7,103 nucleotides of DNA from CAYZXL01 sp964482435 (GCA_964482435.1 CAYZXL010000124.1:1-7103), one strand, 5' to 3'. Shown: positions 1-5,671, numbered from the stretch's first letter. Numbers and translations are program-made. Notes: generated by a model not told the origin, from the letters alone.

Positions 1-1
1 T

Positions 2-77
2 TGGCTGGGGAGGCAGGATTCGAACCTGCGGCTTCTTGATCCAGAGTCAAGCGTCTTACCAATTCGACCACTCCCCA
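2..77 (-). tRNA. tRNA-Gln (anticodon CUG)
   Basis: Read on the minus strand, this 76-nt sequence folds as a complete cloverleaf. The 7-bp acceptor stem is TGGGGAG/CTCCCCA. The D arm has a 3-bp stem, GTC/GAC. The anticodon arm is CTTGA/TCAAG around the loop CTCTGGA, which places CTG as the anticodon and decodes the glutamine codon CAG. The T arm is GCAGG/CCTGC around TTCGAAT. The discriminator base is G and CCA is encoded in the DNA. The 5' U and the U-A first pair are usual for glutamine tRNAs. The 3' end lies one base inside the window edge, so any terminator or following gene is outside the window. No promoter with good spacing is obvious upstream, although TTGACA occurs at 192-197 on the same strand. 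Confidence 0.96.
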
Positions 78-185
78 GAAAGGCCGACGGGGGAGAGGGG
101 GACATGCCCACCTCATCGCCAAAGAAAGACCTCGAGGAACATTGGCTAAAAACTCAAACCTGAGGATACTTTTGCACGGAGAGTC

Positions 186-209
186 GGGTTATGTCAACCA
201 GTAATTTGG
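186..209. repeat. Copy 1 of a split element shared with 7050-7079
   Basis: On the plus strand this copy reads GGGTTATGTCAA, then three bases, then GTAATTTGG. The sequence near the right end of the window reads GGGTAATGTCAA, then nine bases, then GTAATTTGG. Eleven of twelve bases and nine of nine bases agree. Read on the minus strand, both present CCAAATTAC followed by TTGACAT(A/T)ACCC, which looks like an AT-rich upstream element plus a -35-like hexamer. In both places the sequence GTATCCT follows further downstream on the minus strand. This may be a shared regulatory site or chance. Only two copies are visible. Confidence 0.35.
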
Positions 210-234
210 CTGCGGCCGGACGTCGAAGCGGGTA

Positions 235-263
235 TTGCGAGGCGGTGGTCTTTGAGTTATCAT
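235..263 (+). promoter_or_regulatory. Candidate sigma-70-type promoter for the cupin gene
   Basis: A -35-like TTGCGA (235-240) is followed by exactly 17 bases and then TATCAT (258-263), a five-of-six match to the -10 consensus. Transcription would start near 270 and give a leader of about 140 bases before the cupin start codon. It points the right way and is the best-spaced candidate in the upstream gap. The -35 matches four of six positions, so the call rests mainly on the -10 and the spacing. Confidence 0.4.
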
Positions 264-408
264 ATGCGGTGGGAGAAAGGGCCATCTGAAAACAAATCTC
301 GGGTGGCGGCATGTCTGGCGGGAAGAGCGAAGAAGGGCACAGCCTGTGAACGGTTGCGGCGCGCTGGCGGAGTCAAACGGAAACTGTGTCATGGGGAGGG
401 AGTAACCG

Positions 409-678
409 ATGAGCAACATCGAAGTCAAAAAACCGTCGAAACAGGAACTCGACAAACTGGGGGTCAAAGGTTGGCCGATATGGGAGTGCGAGCCTTCTAC
501 CTTCGACTGGGAATACGACGACAAGGAGACATGCTACATTCTCGAGGGAGATGTGACGGTCTCGACGCCGGCGGGCGACGTTCATTTTGAGGGAGGAGAC
601 CTCGTCGTGTTCCCGAAGGGGCTGAAGTGCGTCTGGAAAGTGGCCAAGCGGGTTCGGAAGCACTATCGGTTCGGCTGA
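409..678 (+). CDS. Small single-domain cupin protein (Cupin_3/DUF861 type)
   Basis: This 89-residue protein is one cupin barrel of the Cupin_3 type. The visible pattern is typical of that family: W35 and E36 in the first strands, E40-x-x-Y43-x-x-E46-G47, a turn with PAGDV, then GGDLVVFPKG (62-71), W76 and a C-terminal VRKHY (82-86). It resembles in length and motif order the 89-residue Thermotoga maritima cupin TM1112, which has a solved structure but no settled function; this comparison is from memory. The HxH metal pair of classical cupins is absent from motif 1, so any bound metal or ligand must use other residues. The start is supported by GGGAGG about eight bases upstream of the ATG. The protein has no signal peptide and is probably cytoplasmic. 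The acyltransferase follows 105 bases downstream on the same strand. The fold is clear but the substrate is unknown. Confidence 0.88.
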   Translation: MSNIEVKKPSKQELDKLGVKGWPIWECEPSTFDWEYDDKETCYILEGDVTVSTPAGDVHFEGGDLVVFPKGLKCVWKVAKRVRKHYRFG

Positions 679-783
679 GAGGCCTCTGGCGGGCAGTCCC
701 GGGCTCTGGCCGGGGCAGCGAAGAAGCGCCGCGCGGATGGGTGGGCAAGAAGGCAATTCCTGCACGCCGGAGGGAACAACCGC

Positions 784-1827
784 ATGCCGGCGCTCACCCA
801 AAGCGGCTCATCGCGCGAACGGGTAATCAACTGGCTGAGGGAGCCTGCCCTCGGGAAATATGTGTTCCGCGACCCTGGCTTGGTAGAGCCATCGGGAATG
901 GACCAAACTCTTTCAAAAAGAATAAGAATTGAGCGGTGGTTTGTTCGCCGAGCGCTCGGGACTGCGATTTCCCTGACACGGTTGTTTCCCCTGAGAGCTG
1001 TCGGCAGGCTTTCCCGGATAATGGCGGACCTCGCCTATTACGTTCTGAGCCGTAACCGGAAGCTCGCCCTTCAGAATCTTTCTCTTGCCTATGGGAGGCA
1101 GAAGTCCCCGACGGAAATTCGGGAAATGGCGCGGGAGGTTTTCCGGTTCGGGTCGAGGTCTGCGTTTGAGCTTTTGGTGTATCACGGCCGGGGGAACATC
1201 AGCGAGGCGTGGGAGATGGTGAAGGAGACCGAAGGGCTTGACCATCTTGAGGGAGCTTTGCGGAAGGGGAAGGGGGCTATTGGTCTCTGCGCTCACCTGG
1301 GGAATTTCATAATTCTGGGCTTGGTGCTGAATTCGCTGGGGTATCGCTGCGCGACAATCATGCGGCAGATGAGAGACGAACAGCTTGAAGAAATGTTCAC
1401 GGACATCAGACAAAAGATGCGCCAGACCGTCATACCGAAGTTTCCCGTGTCGCGGGCGGTGAGAGGGTCGCTGAGATGGTTAGCACAGGGGAACATCCTT
1501 GCGATGTATATGGACCAGCGGTCCGAGAGCGGAGTGATTGTTGATTTTCTGGGGTTGCCGACTTCGACGGCTGAGGGGGCGGCGCTCTTCGCTTTGAGGT
1601 CGAAGGCGCCCGTTCTGCCGATGTTTGTCCTTCGGCGGGATGATGGTTTCTTCAGACTCCTGATTGGCCCCGAGGTTGAGGTCGTGGAAACGGGAAATCT
1701 AAACCGAGACACGTTCACAAACACTGCAAGATTCGCCGAGGTCGTGGCGTCTTACGTTCGTCAGTATCCGACGCAGTGGTTCTGGTTCGACAGACGCTGG
1801 AGGCGTTTTCATAAGTCCGGGCGGTGA
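784..1827 (+). CDS. LpxL/HtrB-type lysophospholipid (lipid A) acyltransferase family protein
   Basis: This 347-residue protein matches the bacterial lipid A late-acyltransferase family, whose members move an acyl chain from acyl carrier protein onto a lipid A precursor at the inner membrane. Several family blocks are visible in order: an N-terminal hydrophobic, basic stretch (about 50-85), SRNRKLALQNL near 88-98, CAHLGNF (169-175), MDQRSESGVIVDFLG (243-257), a TAEGAALFALRSKAPVLPMF block, and PTQWFWFDRRW (329-339). Histidine 171 of the HX4(D/E) motif is present, but the acidic residue is replaced by isoleucine 176, so normal catalysis is uncertain. The ATG at 784 has a strong GGAGGG nine bases upstream. 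Methionine 39 (base 898) would give 309 residues, nearer the usual family length, but has a poor ribosome-binding site. The gene could be co-transcribed with the cupin. A glycolipid or another acceptor is possible instead of lipid A. Confidence 0.85.
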   Translation: MPALTQSGSSRERVINWLREPALGKYVFRDPGLVEPSGMDQTLSKRIRIERWFVRRALGTAISLTRLFPLRAVGRLSRIMADLAYYVLSRNRKLALQNLSLAYGRQKSPTEIREMAREVFRFGSRSAFELLVYHGRGNISEAWEMVKETEGLDHLEGALRKGKGAIGLCAHLGNFIILGLVLNSLGYRCATIMRQMRDEQLEEMFTDIRQKMRQTVIPKFPVSRAVRGSLRWLAQGNILAMYMDQRSESGVIVDFLGLPTSTAEGAALFALRSKAPVLPMFVLRRDDGFFRLLIGPEVEVVETGNLNRDTFTNTARFAEVVASYVRQYPTQWFWFDRRWRRFHKSGR

Positions 1828-1828
1828 G

Positions 1829-1849
1829 CGGCAAGCGACGGGGTTGCCG
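1829..1849 (+). repeat. Small inverted repeat just after the acyltransferase stop
   Basis: CGGCAA (1829-1834) and TTGCCG (1844-1849) are perfect 6-base arms around a 9-base loop, one base after the stop codon. The position fits a transcript-end hairpin, but no T-run follows, so it is not a classical intrinsic terminator. The rest of the convergent gap (1850-1946) shows no better terminator on either strand. Confidence 0.25.
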
Positions 1850-1872
1850 GGCGAGACCTGCCATCCCAGCGC

Positions 1873-1929
1873 GGGGAGGGGGAACTCTGGACTTTGAGCG
1901 AATCTTGGCCGCAGAGGTGCGAGTCCTCC
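1873..1929 (+). other. Possible tRNA-Gln(UUG)-like remnant in the convergent gap
   Basis: CTCTGGACTTTGA (1885-1897) looks like the 5' half of a tRNA-Gln(UUG) anticodon arm. Downstream, GAGG-TGCGAGT-CCTC (1914-1928) has the 4-bp stem and 7-base loop of a T arm. GGGGAG (1873-1878) could be the start of an acceptor stem. The 3' half of the anticodon stem is not complementary, the D arm is missing and the spacing is about five bases too long, so this cannot be a working tRNA. It may be a decayed tRNA fragment or a coincidence. Confidence 0.18.
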
Positions 1930-1946
1930 AACACGGCGTCAGCGTA

Positions 1947-2855
1947 TCACGGGGGGCACTTCGAGCAGATGGAGCGGAAGAGGGTAGTGCTCAGGTAGCG
2001 GTCGCCCCGGTCGGGAAGGATTACGACGACGGTTCCCGCTTCCATGCTTTTTGCCACTCGGAGAGCACCCGCCACGGCAGCGCCGCTCGACATCCCGACG
2101 AACAGGCCTTCCTTCTGGACGAGGAGTCTCGTGATTTCGTAAGCCTCGCCGTCTTCGACCACAACTTTCTCGTCGAGCGTTGAGGGGCGGTATATCTTCG
2201 GGACGATTGATTCGCGCATGTTTTTGAGGCCCTGGATTGTGTGTCCCTCGGTTGGTTCGACGCCGACGACGCGGATTCGCGGATTTTTTTCCTTGAGGAA
2301 TTTTCCGACGCCCATCAATGTCCCGGTCGTTCCCATTCCGGCGACAAAGGCGTCTATTTCCCCGTTGGTCTGTTGCCAGATTTCAGGGCCGGTCGTCTCG
2401 TAATGGGACAGGACGTTGTTTTCGTTGTCGAACTGGTTTGGCATGAAGTACTGGTCGGGCGAAGCTGCCACGAGATTGTGCGCTCGGCGAATGGCACCGT
2501 CGGTTCCCTCGCGGGCAGGGGTGAGGGCAACTTCTGCCCCGAAAGCCTCGAGGATGTGTTGCCTTTCGGTGCTGACGCATTCGGGCATGAAGAGCTTGAC
2601 GCGGTAACCCCTGGCGGCGCCAATCATGGCGAGGCCAATGCCCGTGTTGCCGGAGGTCGGCTCGACGATGACCTTTTCCGGCGTCAACTCACCGGACTCT
2701 TCCGCTTTCTTGACCATGTAAAGGGCGGGTCGGTCCTTGACGGAGCCGCCGGGGTTGGCGCCCTCTAATTTGCCGAAAATCCTCACCTTGGAGTTGGAGA
2801 CAAGGTTTGTGATTTTGACGAGCGGAGTATTTCCGATGGCGGATAAAACGCTCAC
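1947..2855 (-). CDS. cysK: Cysteine synthase (O-acetylserine sulfhydrylase)
   Basis: This 302-residue PLP enzyme makes L-cysteine from O-acetyl-L-serine and sulfide in the cytoplasm. The family signature is complete. IGNTPLV opens the protein (7-13), GGSVKDR carries the PLP-binding lysine 40, and TSGNTG (67-72) is the substrate-binding loop. MPE-x-x-S-x-ER (90-98) follows, and GMGTTGT (173-179) is the phosphate-binding loop. SSGAA (256-260) supplies the serine near the PLP ring nitrogen, and the end is PDRGDRYLST (281-290). The length is normal. The start is GTG at 2855, supported by AAGGAG seven bases upstream, and the protein begins directly at the expected SVLSAIGNTPL block. The last residues contain a CxxC pair (C297, C300). 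The gene lies 158 bases downstream of the hydrolase on the same strand and converges with the acyltransferase. A CysM-like or cystathionine beta-synthase-like specificity cannot be fully excluded. Confidence 0.95.
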   Translation of the reverse strand: MSVLSAIGNTPLVKITNLVSNSKVRIFGKLEGANPGGSVKDRPALYMVKKAEESGELTPEKVIVEPTSGNTGIGLAMIGAARGYRVKLFMPECVSTERQHILEAFGAEVALTPAREGTDGAIRRAHNLVAASPDQYFMPNQFDNENNVLSHYETTGPEIWQQTNGEIDAFVAGMGTTGTLMGVGKFLKEKNPRIRVVGVEPTEGHTIQGLKNMRESIVPKIYRPSTLDEKVVVEDGEAYEITRLLVQKEGLFVGMSSGAAVAGALRVAKSMEAGTVVVILPDRGDRYLSTTLFRSICSKCPP

Positions 2856-2873
2856 CTGTGCTCTCCTTCATCT

Positions 2874-2902
2874 CCGACGGTAACTCACGTTGCTCCCGTC
2901 GG
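2874..2902 (-). promoter_or_regulatory. Leader hairpin upstream of cysteine synthase
   Basis: CCGACGG (2874-2880) and CCGTCGG (2896-2902) form a perfect 7-bp stem around a 15-base loop. In the minus-strand transcript the stem ends a few bases before the AAGGAG ribosome-binding site of the cysteine synthase gene, so folding could affect translation or mark the end of the upstream transcript. There is no T-run, and it does not match a riboswitch that I recognise. A clear promoter was not found in the 158-base gap. Confidence 0.3.
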
Positions 2903-3013
2903 GCGCAGAGTCGCTTTTGGCCCCGCCGGGGTTCCCAACCTGACCTGAAATGCACTTCTTCCCCGTGCGGGTGCGCGAGACGACGCTCCCTTTAGTGCGC
3001 TGTAGAACCTATT

Positions 3014-5296
3014 CTACCGGGCGGCCATCTTCTGCAATTTGGCCAAGACTTCCTGTTGAAGTTCTGGCGAGAGACGATTGTAGTCATCCGGGACGACGAG
3101 GTCAAGGTTCTCGCGCGACGAAAATAGTTCATAAACCTTCCGGAGCTCGTCCGTGCAGAGCTGCACGTCGGCGAGGCTGTGTTCCCGGTCGTGTTTCGGC
3201 GCAACGATCAAGAGGGGTCGCGGGGCGATAACCGCGAGGACTTCGTGGTAGTCGTAAGGAATCCGGCGCTCCTGGCCGAGGAAGGGAGCAAGACGCGGTT
3301 GAAGAACGTGCCATCGAGACACGCTTGAGACAAATCCCGTTCCTTTCTCGGGGGCATCCAGCCTCATCGGGGTGAATCCGGCAACTGAGACGACTCCGGC
3401 GACCCTTTGGTCAAGGGCAGCCGTATGAAGGGCGACCATTCCACCGAGGGAGTAACCGAGCAGGAAGATTCTCTTCGCGTCCACGTAAGGAAGGCTCTCG
3501 ACGACGTCAAGAGCGGCGCAGGCGTCCGTGACCATCTTTCCGAGGAGGGACCAGTGAGGATACCGCTCGTAGAAACGGGCCGCCTCTTCTATTCTGCTTC
3601 CGTTGCCAATCTGGTCGTAGGCGAAAACTACGAACCCCTGGCGTGCCAGGGCGACATGCACGTGTTCGCCACGACGGTAGCCTGCGACGTAGCCGTTCGA
3701 GAAAGAATGCGGGTGAAGCCAGATGACGGCGGGGAGTTTCTTGTCTCCTTTAGCGGCTCCGGAGGAGAAGTAGATGTCGCCGGGAATGTAGTTGCCAAAG
3801 TTGACCTGCTGCTTTTCGACGCCCCCGGGCGTGCCGGAGCGACCGAGCATGACGGAGACGTAATTGCTTTCGGTTCCGTAACCACCGCCCAGGTTGACGG
3901 CTCCGGAAGGGGCTTCTCCGAGGCCGAACTCGACACGACTCATGATTTTTTCTCGACGAGCTTTCCATTGGTCGGTGGAAGTTATCGCCGAGCCGTCGTC
4001 GGCTGTGAGAAGGTCGTCAATTCCCTTCTCGGGGAATGCGGCAGGGTCGGTCTTCTCACCGCTGATTCTCAACCATTCATCGTATCGGGGATGGAAGAGC
4101 TTTTCGGGGAAATCACACTTCCCTCGGCCGAACTGAGCGTCAAGCCAGTCGAGGTACGCTTCGATGTCTTCGGCTTGCGTTCCGTGGGTGCCGAAGCGCC
4201 AACGGATTTGAAAACGGTCCGCCGCGCCAAGGAGCTCATAGGCTCGTTTCGCGGAAAGGTAAGTCTCCTGGATGGCCCAGGTGCTTTCGACATTGTCGTT
4301 GAGGGCGGTTGAGATGAGGCACGCGCGAGGAGCAATGCATGCGATGAGCTCGTGCTGGTCAATTGGAAGCTTATCTTCCCGACCAACGAAGAAACGGAGT
4401 CGAGGGTGAAGCCAGTCGGGGAAGACTCGCGTGATGAGCTCAATTCCTTCGCCGAAATGGGCTTCGCTGAAGAATCGGTAGGTGCAGGCTCCGCCAGCCC
4501 CGGAGCTGCTGGAGATGACAGCGGCGATTCTCTCGTCGAGGGCGGCGGCGATGATGGACATTTTTCCGTTGCGGGAATGCCCCGTCATGCCGATTTTCTG
4601 TTTGTCAACGATCGGCAAGGTACAGAGATAGTCAATGCAGCGGCTTGCCGCCCAGGCGCGGCGAGTGAGCTTCGTCCAGTCGCATTCGGGCCAGACCGAC
4701 ACGAAGGCGCCGGTATCGTCCCTGGAATCCGCGCCTGCGTATATGCAGCCAATGTAGCCGCGGCTGACGGCGACGAGTGCCCAGCCGCGATGATTTTCCT
4801 GGGTGAGAAAGACGGGGAAAGGTCCTTTGCCCTTCGGAAGAATCAACTGCATCCAGAGTTTCGCGCCGTGGTCGGGGCCGAACTCGAGTTGAATTTCCTG
4901 GACGGTTGCTCCAGCTTCCTGACGGTCGCTGAGAATGTTCCCACGAACGTTACCTGGAGGAGGGGGATAGGTGCCAATGACGTAGTGCCTGAACGACTCG
5001 AGCAGTTGCTCGCGTCGGGGCGGCCATTGCTCGGATGTCGAAATGCGAACCTCGCCGCCATTCGTCTGCATCAGTAATGGGTCCGGGAGTCCGGGGATAC
5101 TGGGCATGGCGTCGAAATCAGGGGGAAGCTCGCCAGTCTGTTGGAGCCATTTTTCCCAGGGCTCGCTCTTGGGAAAGGTCTTGAGCATCCACTCCAGGTC
5201 TGCTTTTCTTTTGTCGAGGTCCTGGCTGGGGTGGGCCTGTGAGCAGAGGAATGCGAGGAGCAATGAAGAGGCGAAAAACAGTCCAAGTCTTTTCAT
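3014..5296 (-). CDS. Exported tandem alpha/beta-hydrolase: CE15-like esterase fused to an acetyl-xylan-esterase/dienelactone-hydrolase-like domain
   Basis: This 760-residue protein starts with a type I signal peptide (a basic MKR, a hydrophobic core at about 4-17, likely cleavage after SQA near 21), so it acts outside the cytoplasm. The first half (about 85-395) resembles carbohydrate esterase family 15, glucuronoyl esterases. It has GHSRNGK (239-245) with nucleophile S241 and adjacent R242, a DERIA-to-SSSGAGG block (254-269), DQHELIACIAPRACL (313-327), and H371 in GTHGTQ. The second half (about 440-760) is another alpha/beta-hydrolase with LPAVIWLHPH (521-530), GYSLGGM (614-620, nucleophile S616), APRPLLIVAPKHD (691-703) and VPDDYNRLSPELQ (735-747). 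Both halves open with a similar W-x-x-RRE segment (91-96, 444-449), suggesting duplication. The ATG at 5296 is chosen over an upstream one because GGAGGA precedes it and the signal peptide begins there. The likely role is de-esterification of plant-type polysaccharide; the exact substrate is unproven. Confidence 0.88.
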   Translation of the reverse strand: MKRLGLFFASSLLLAFLCSQAHPSQDLDKRKADLEWMLKTFPKSEPWEKWLQQTGELPPDFDAMPSIPGLPDPLLMQTNGGEVRISTSEQWPPRREQLLESFRHYVIGTYPPPPGNVRGNILSDRQEAGATVQEIQLEFGPDHGAKLWMQLILPKGKGPFPVFLTQENHRGWALVAVSRGYIGCIYAGADSRDDTGAFVSVWPECDWTKLTRRAWAASRCIDYLCTLPIVDKQKIGMTGHSRNGKMSIIAAALDERIAAVISSSSGAGGACTYRFFSEAHFGEGIELITRVFPDWLHPRLRFFVGREDKLPIDQHELIACIAPRACLISTALNDNVESTWAIQETYLSAKRAYELLGAADRFQIRWRFGTHGTQAEDIEAYLDWLDAQFGRGKCDFPEKLFHPRYDEWLRISGEKTDPAAFPEKGIDDLLTADDGSAITSTDQWKARREKIMSRVEFGLGEAPSGAVNLGGGYGTESNYVSVMLGRSGTPGGVEKQQVNFGNYIPGDIYFSSGAAKGDKKLPAVIWLHPHSFSNGYVAGYRRGEHVHVALARQGFVVFAYDQIGNGSRIEEAARFYERYPHWSLLGKMVTDACAALDVVESLPYVDAKRIFLLGYSLGGMVALHTAALDQRVAGVVSVAGFTPMRLDAPEKGTGFVSSVSRWHVLQPRLAPFLGQERRIPYDYHEVLAVIAPRPLLIVAPKHDREHSLADVQLCTDELRKVYELFSSRENLDLVVPDDYNRLSPELQQEVLAKLQKMAAR

Positions 5297-5406
5297 GTCT
5301 GTTCCTCCGGTGCGATGTTCCGAAACAACATTTCGCCGGAAACGCTTGATTTGAGCACTCTGCTGCCCGACGACGAGAGCAGTGCCCGGAGCGCGCCGCC
5401 TCACCC

Positions 5407-5427
5407 ATGCACGTCCCTCGCGTGCAT
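5407..5427. repeat. Perfect inverted repeat in the hydrolase leader
   Basis: ATGCACG (5407-5413) and CGTGCAT (5421-5427) are exact reverse complements separated by seven bases. The site lies between the candidate hydrolase promoter and the hydrolase start codon. The size and symmetry suit a dimeric repressor operator, and it could also form an RNA hairpin in the leader. No family of regulator can be named from it. Confidence 0.35.
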
Positions 5428-5472
5428 TTCAGCTCAGGGTCGAACGCGCCACGTTTGCCGGTTTCGCTCCCA

Positions 5473-5500
5473 ATTAACTCTCACAGGCGAGCTTTGTCAA
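5473..5500 (-). promoter_or_regulatory. Candidate promoter for the tandem hydrolase gene
   Basis: On the minus strand a perfect TTGACA (5500-5495) is followed by 16 bases and GTTAAT (5478-5473), a four-of-six match to the -10 consensus. It lies about 65 bases beyond the oxidoreductase terminator reading downstream hydrolase-ward of it, and about 175 bases upstream of the hydrolase start codon. Transcription from it would give a leader that includes the inverted repeat at 5407-5427. The -35 is strong but the -10 lacks its first two consensus bases. Confidence 0.38.
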
Positions 5501-5621
5501 GCGGACCGAGGAGCTTGCATCGTGACTGGGCGTCTGGTTTTTGGGTGAAGTGACGCAGGTTCCTCGCCGGGCGGCCCGACTTTGAAATCCAGCAAACCGA
5601 GCGCATGGCATGAGACTGGCG

Positions 5622-5671
5622 CAAAAGAAAGGCCGCTGCCAGCCGAGGACATTCTCGTGCTGTCAGCGGCC
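5622..5671 (-). terminator. Intrinsic terminator of the oxidoreductase gene
   Basis: In the minus-strand transcript GGCCGCTGACAGC pairs with GCTGGCAGCGGCC over 13 positions with a single mismatch. An inner CGAG/CTCG stem around a 6-base loop extends the hairpin, and TTTCTTTT follows at once. The hairpin begins nine bases after the oxidoreductase stop codon. This is a textbook Rho-independent terminator and indicates that the oxidoreductase and the hydrolase are separate transcription units, allowing for some read-through. Confidence 0.92.

Larger units (their letters stand above)
78..408. other. Gene-free stretch between tRNA-Gln and the cupin gene
   Basis: These 331 bases lie between a minus-strand tRNA and a plus-strand gene, so they should hold two divergent promoters. 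I find no open reading frame with both a ribosome-binding site and recognisable protein sequence. The frames that run through here continue into the cupin gene in the wrong register. The stretch holds a candidate plus-strand promoter (235-263), a weaker plus-strand candidate TTGGCT-N17-GATACT (142-170), and a minus-strand TTGACA at 192-197 without a good -10 element at 17 bases. It also holds elements shared with the region upstream of the oxidoreductase gene (186-209 and 163-169). Confidence 0.6.

Noticed and set aside
252..590. A 112-codon plus-strand frame across the upstream gap and into the cupin gene
   Set aside because: It overlaps the cupin gene in another register, has no ribosome-binding site at its start and looks like random GC-rich translation.
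678..687. Perfect 10-base palindrome AGAGGCCTCT overlapping the cupin stop codon
   Set aside because: It has no loop and no T-run, and a 10-base palindrome is expected several times by chance in GC-rich DNA of this size.
1824..2183. Plus-strand frame overlapping the acyltransferase stop codon by four bases, suggestive of translational coupling
   Set aside because: Most of it is antisense to the well-conserved end of cysteine synthase, and its translation is low-complexity Arg/Ala/Gly-rich sequence typical of a shadow frame.
2919..2933. GC-rich hairpin GGCCCC-GCC-GGGGTT between the hydrolase and cysteine synthase
   Set aside because: On the transcribed minus strand only four pairs form and no T-run follows, so it does not qualify as a terminator.
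3407..4312. A 301-codon plus-strand open frame opposite the hydrolase gene
   Set aside because: It lies wholly antisense to a gene with clear catalytic motifs and a signal peptide. Its translation shows no recognisable domain. Long antisense frames are common in GC-rich DNA.
4352..5077. A 241-codon plus-strand open frame opposite the hydrolase N-terminal half
   Set aside because: Same reason: antisense to the CE15-like domain, no ribosome-binding site of note and no family resemblance.
5234..5296. Possible lipoprotein signal in the hydrolase, because a cysteine follows the hydrophobic core
   Set aside because: The residue before the cysteine is leucine, which does not fit a lipobox; a type I cleavage after SQA is more likely.
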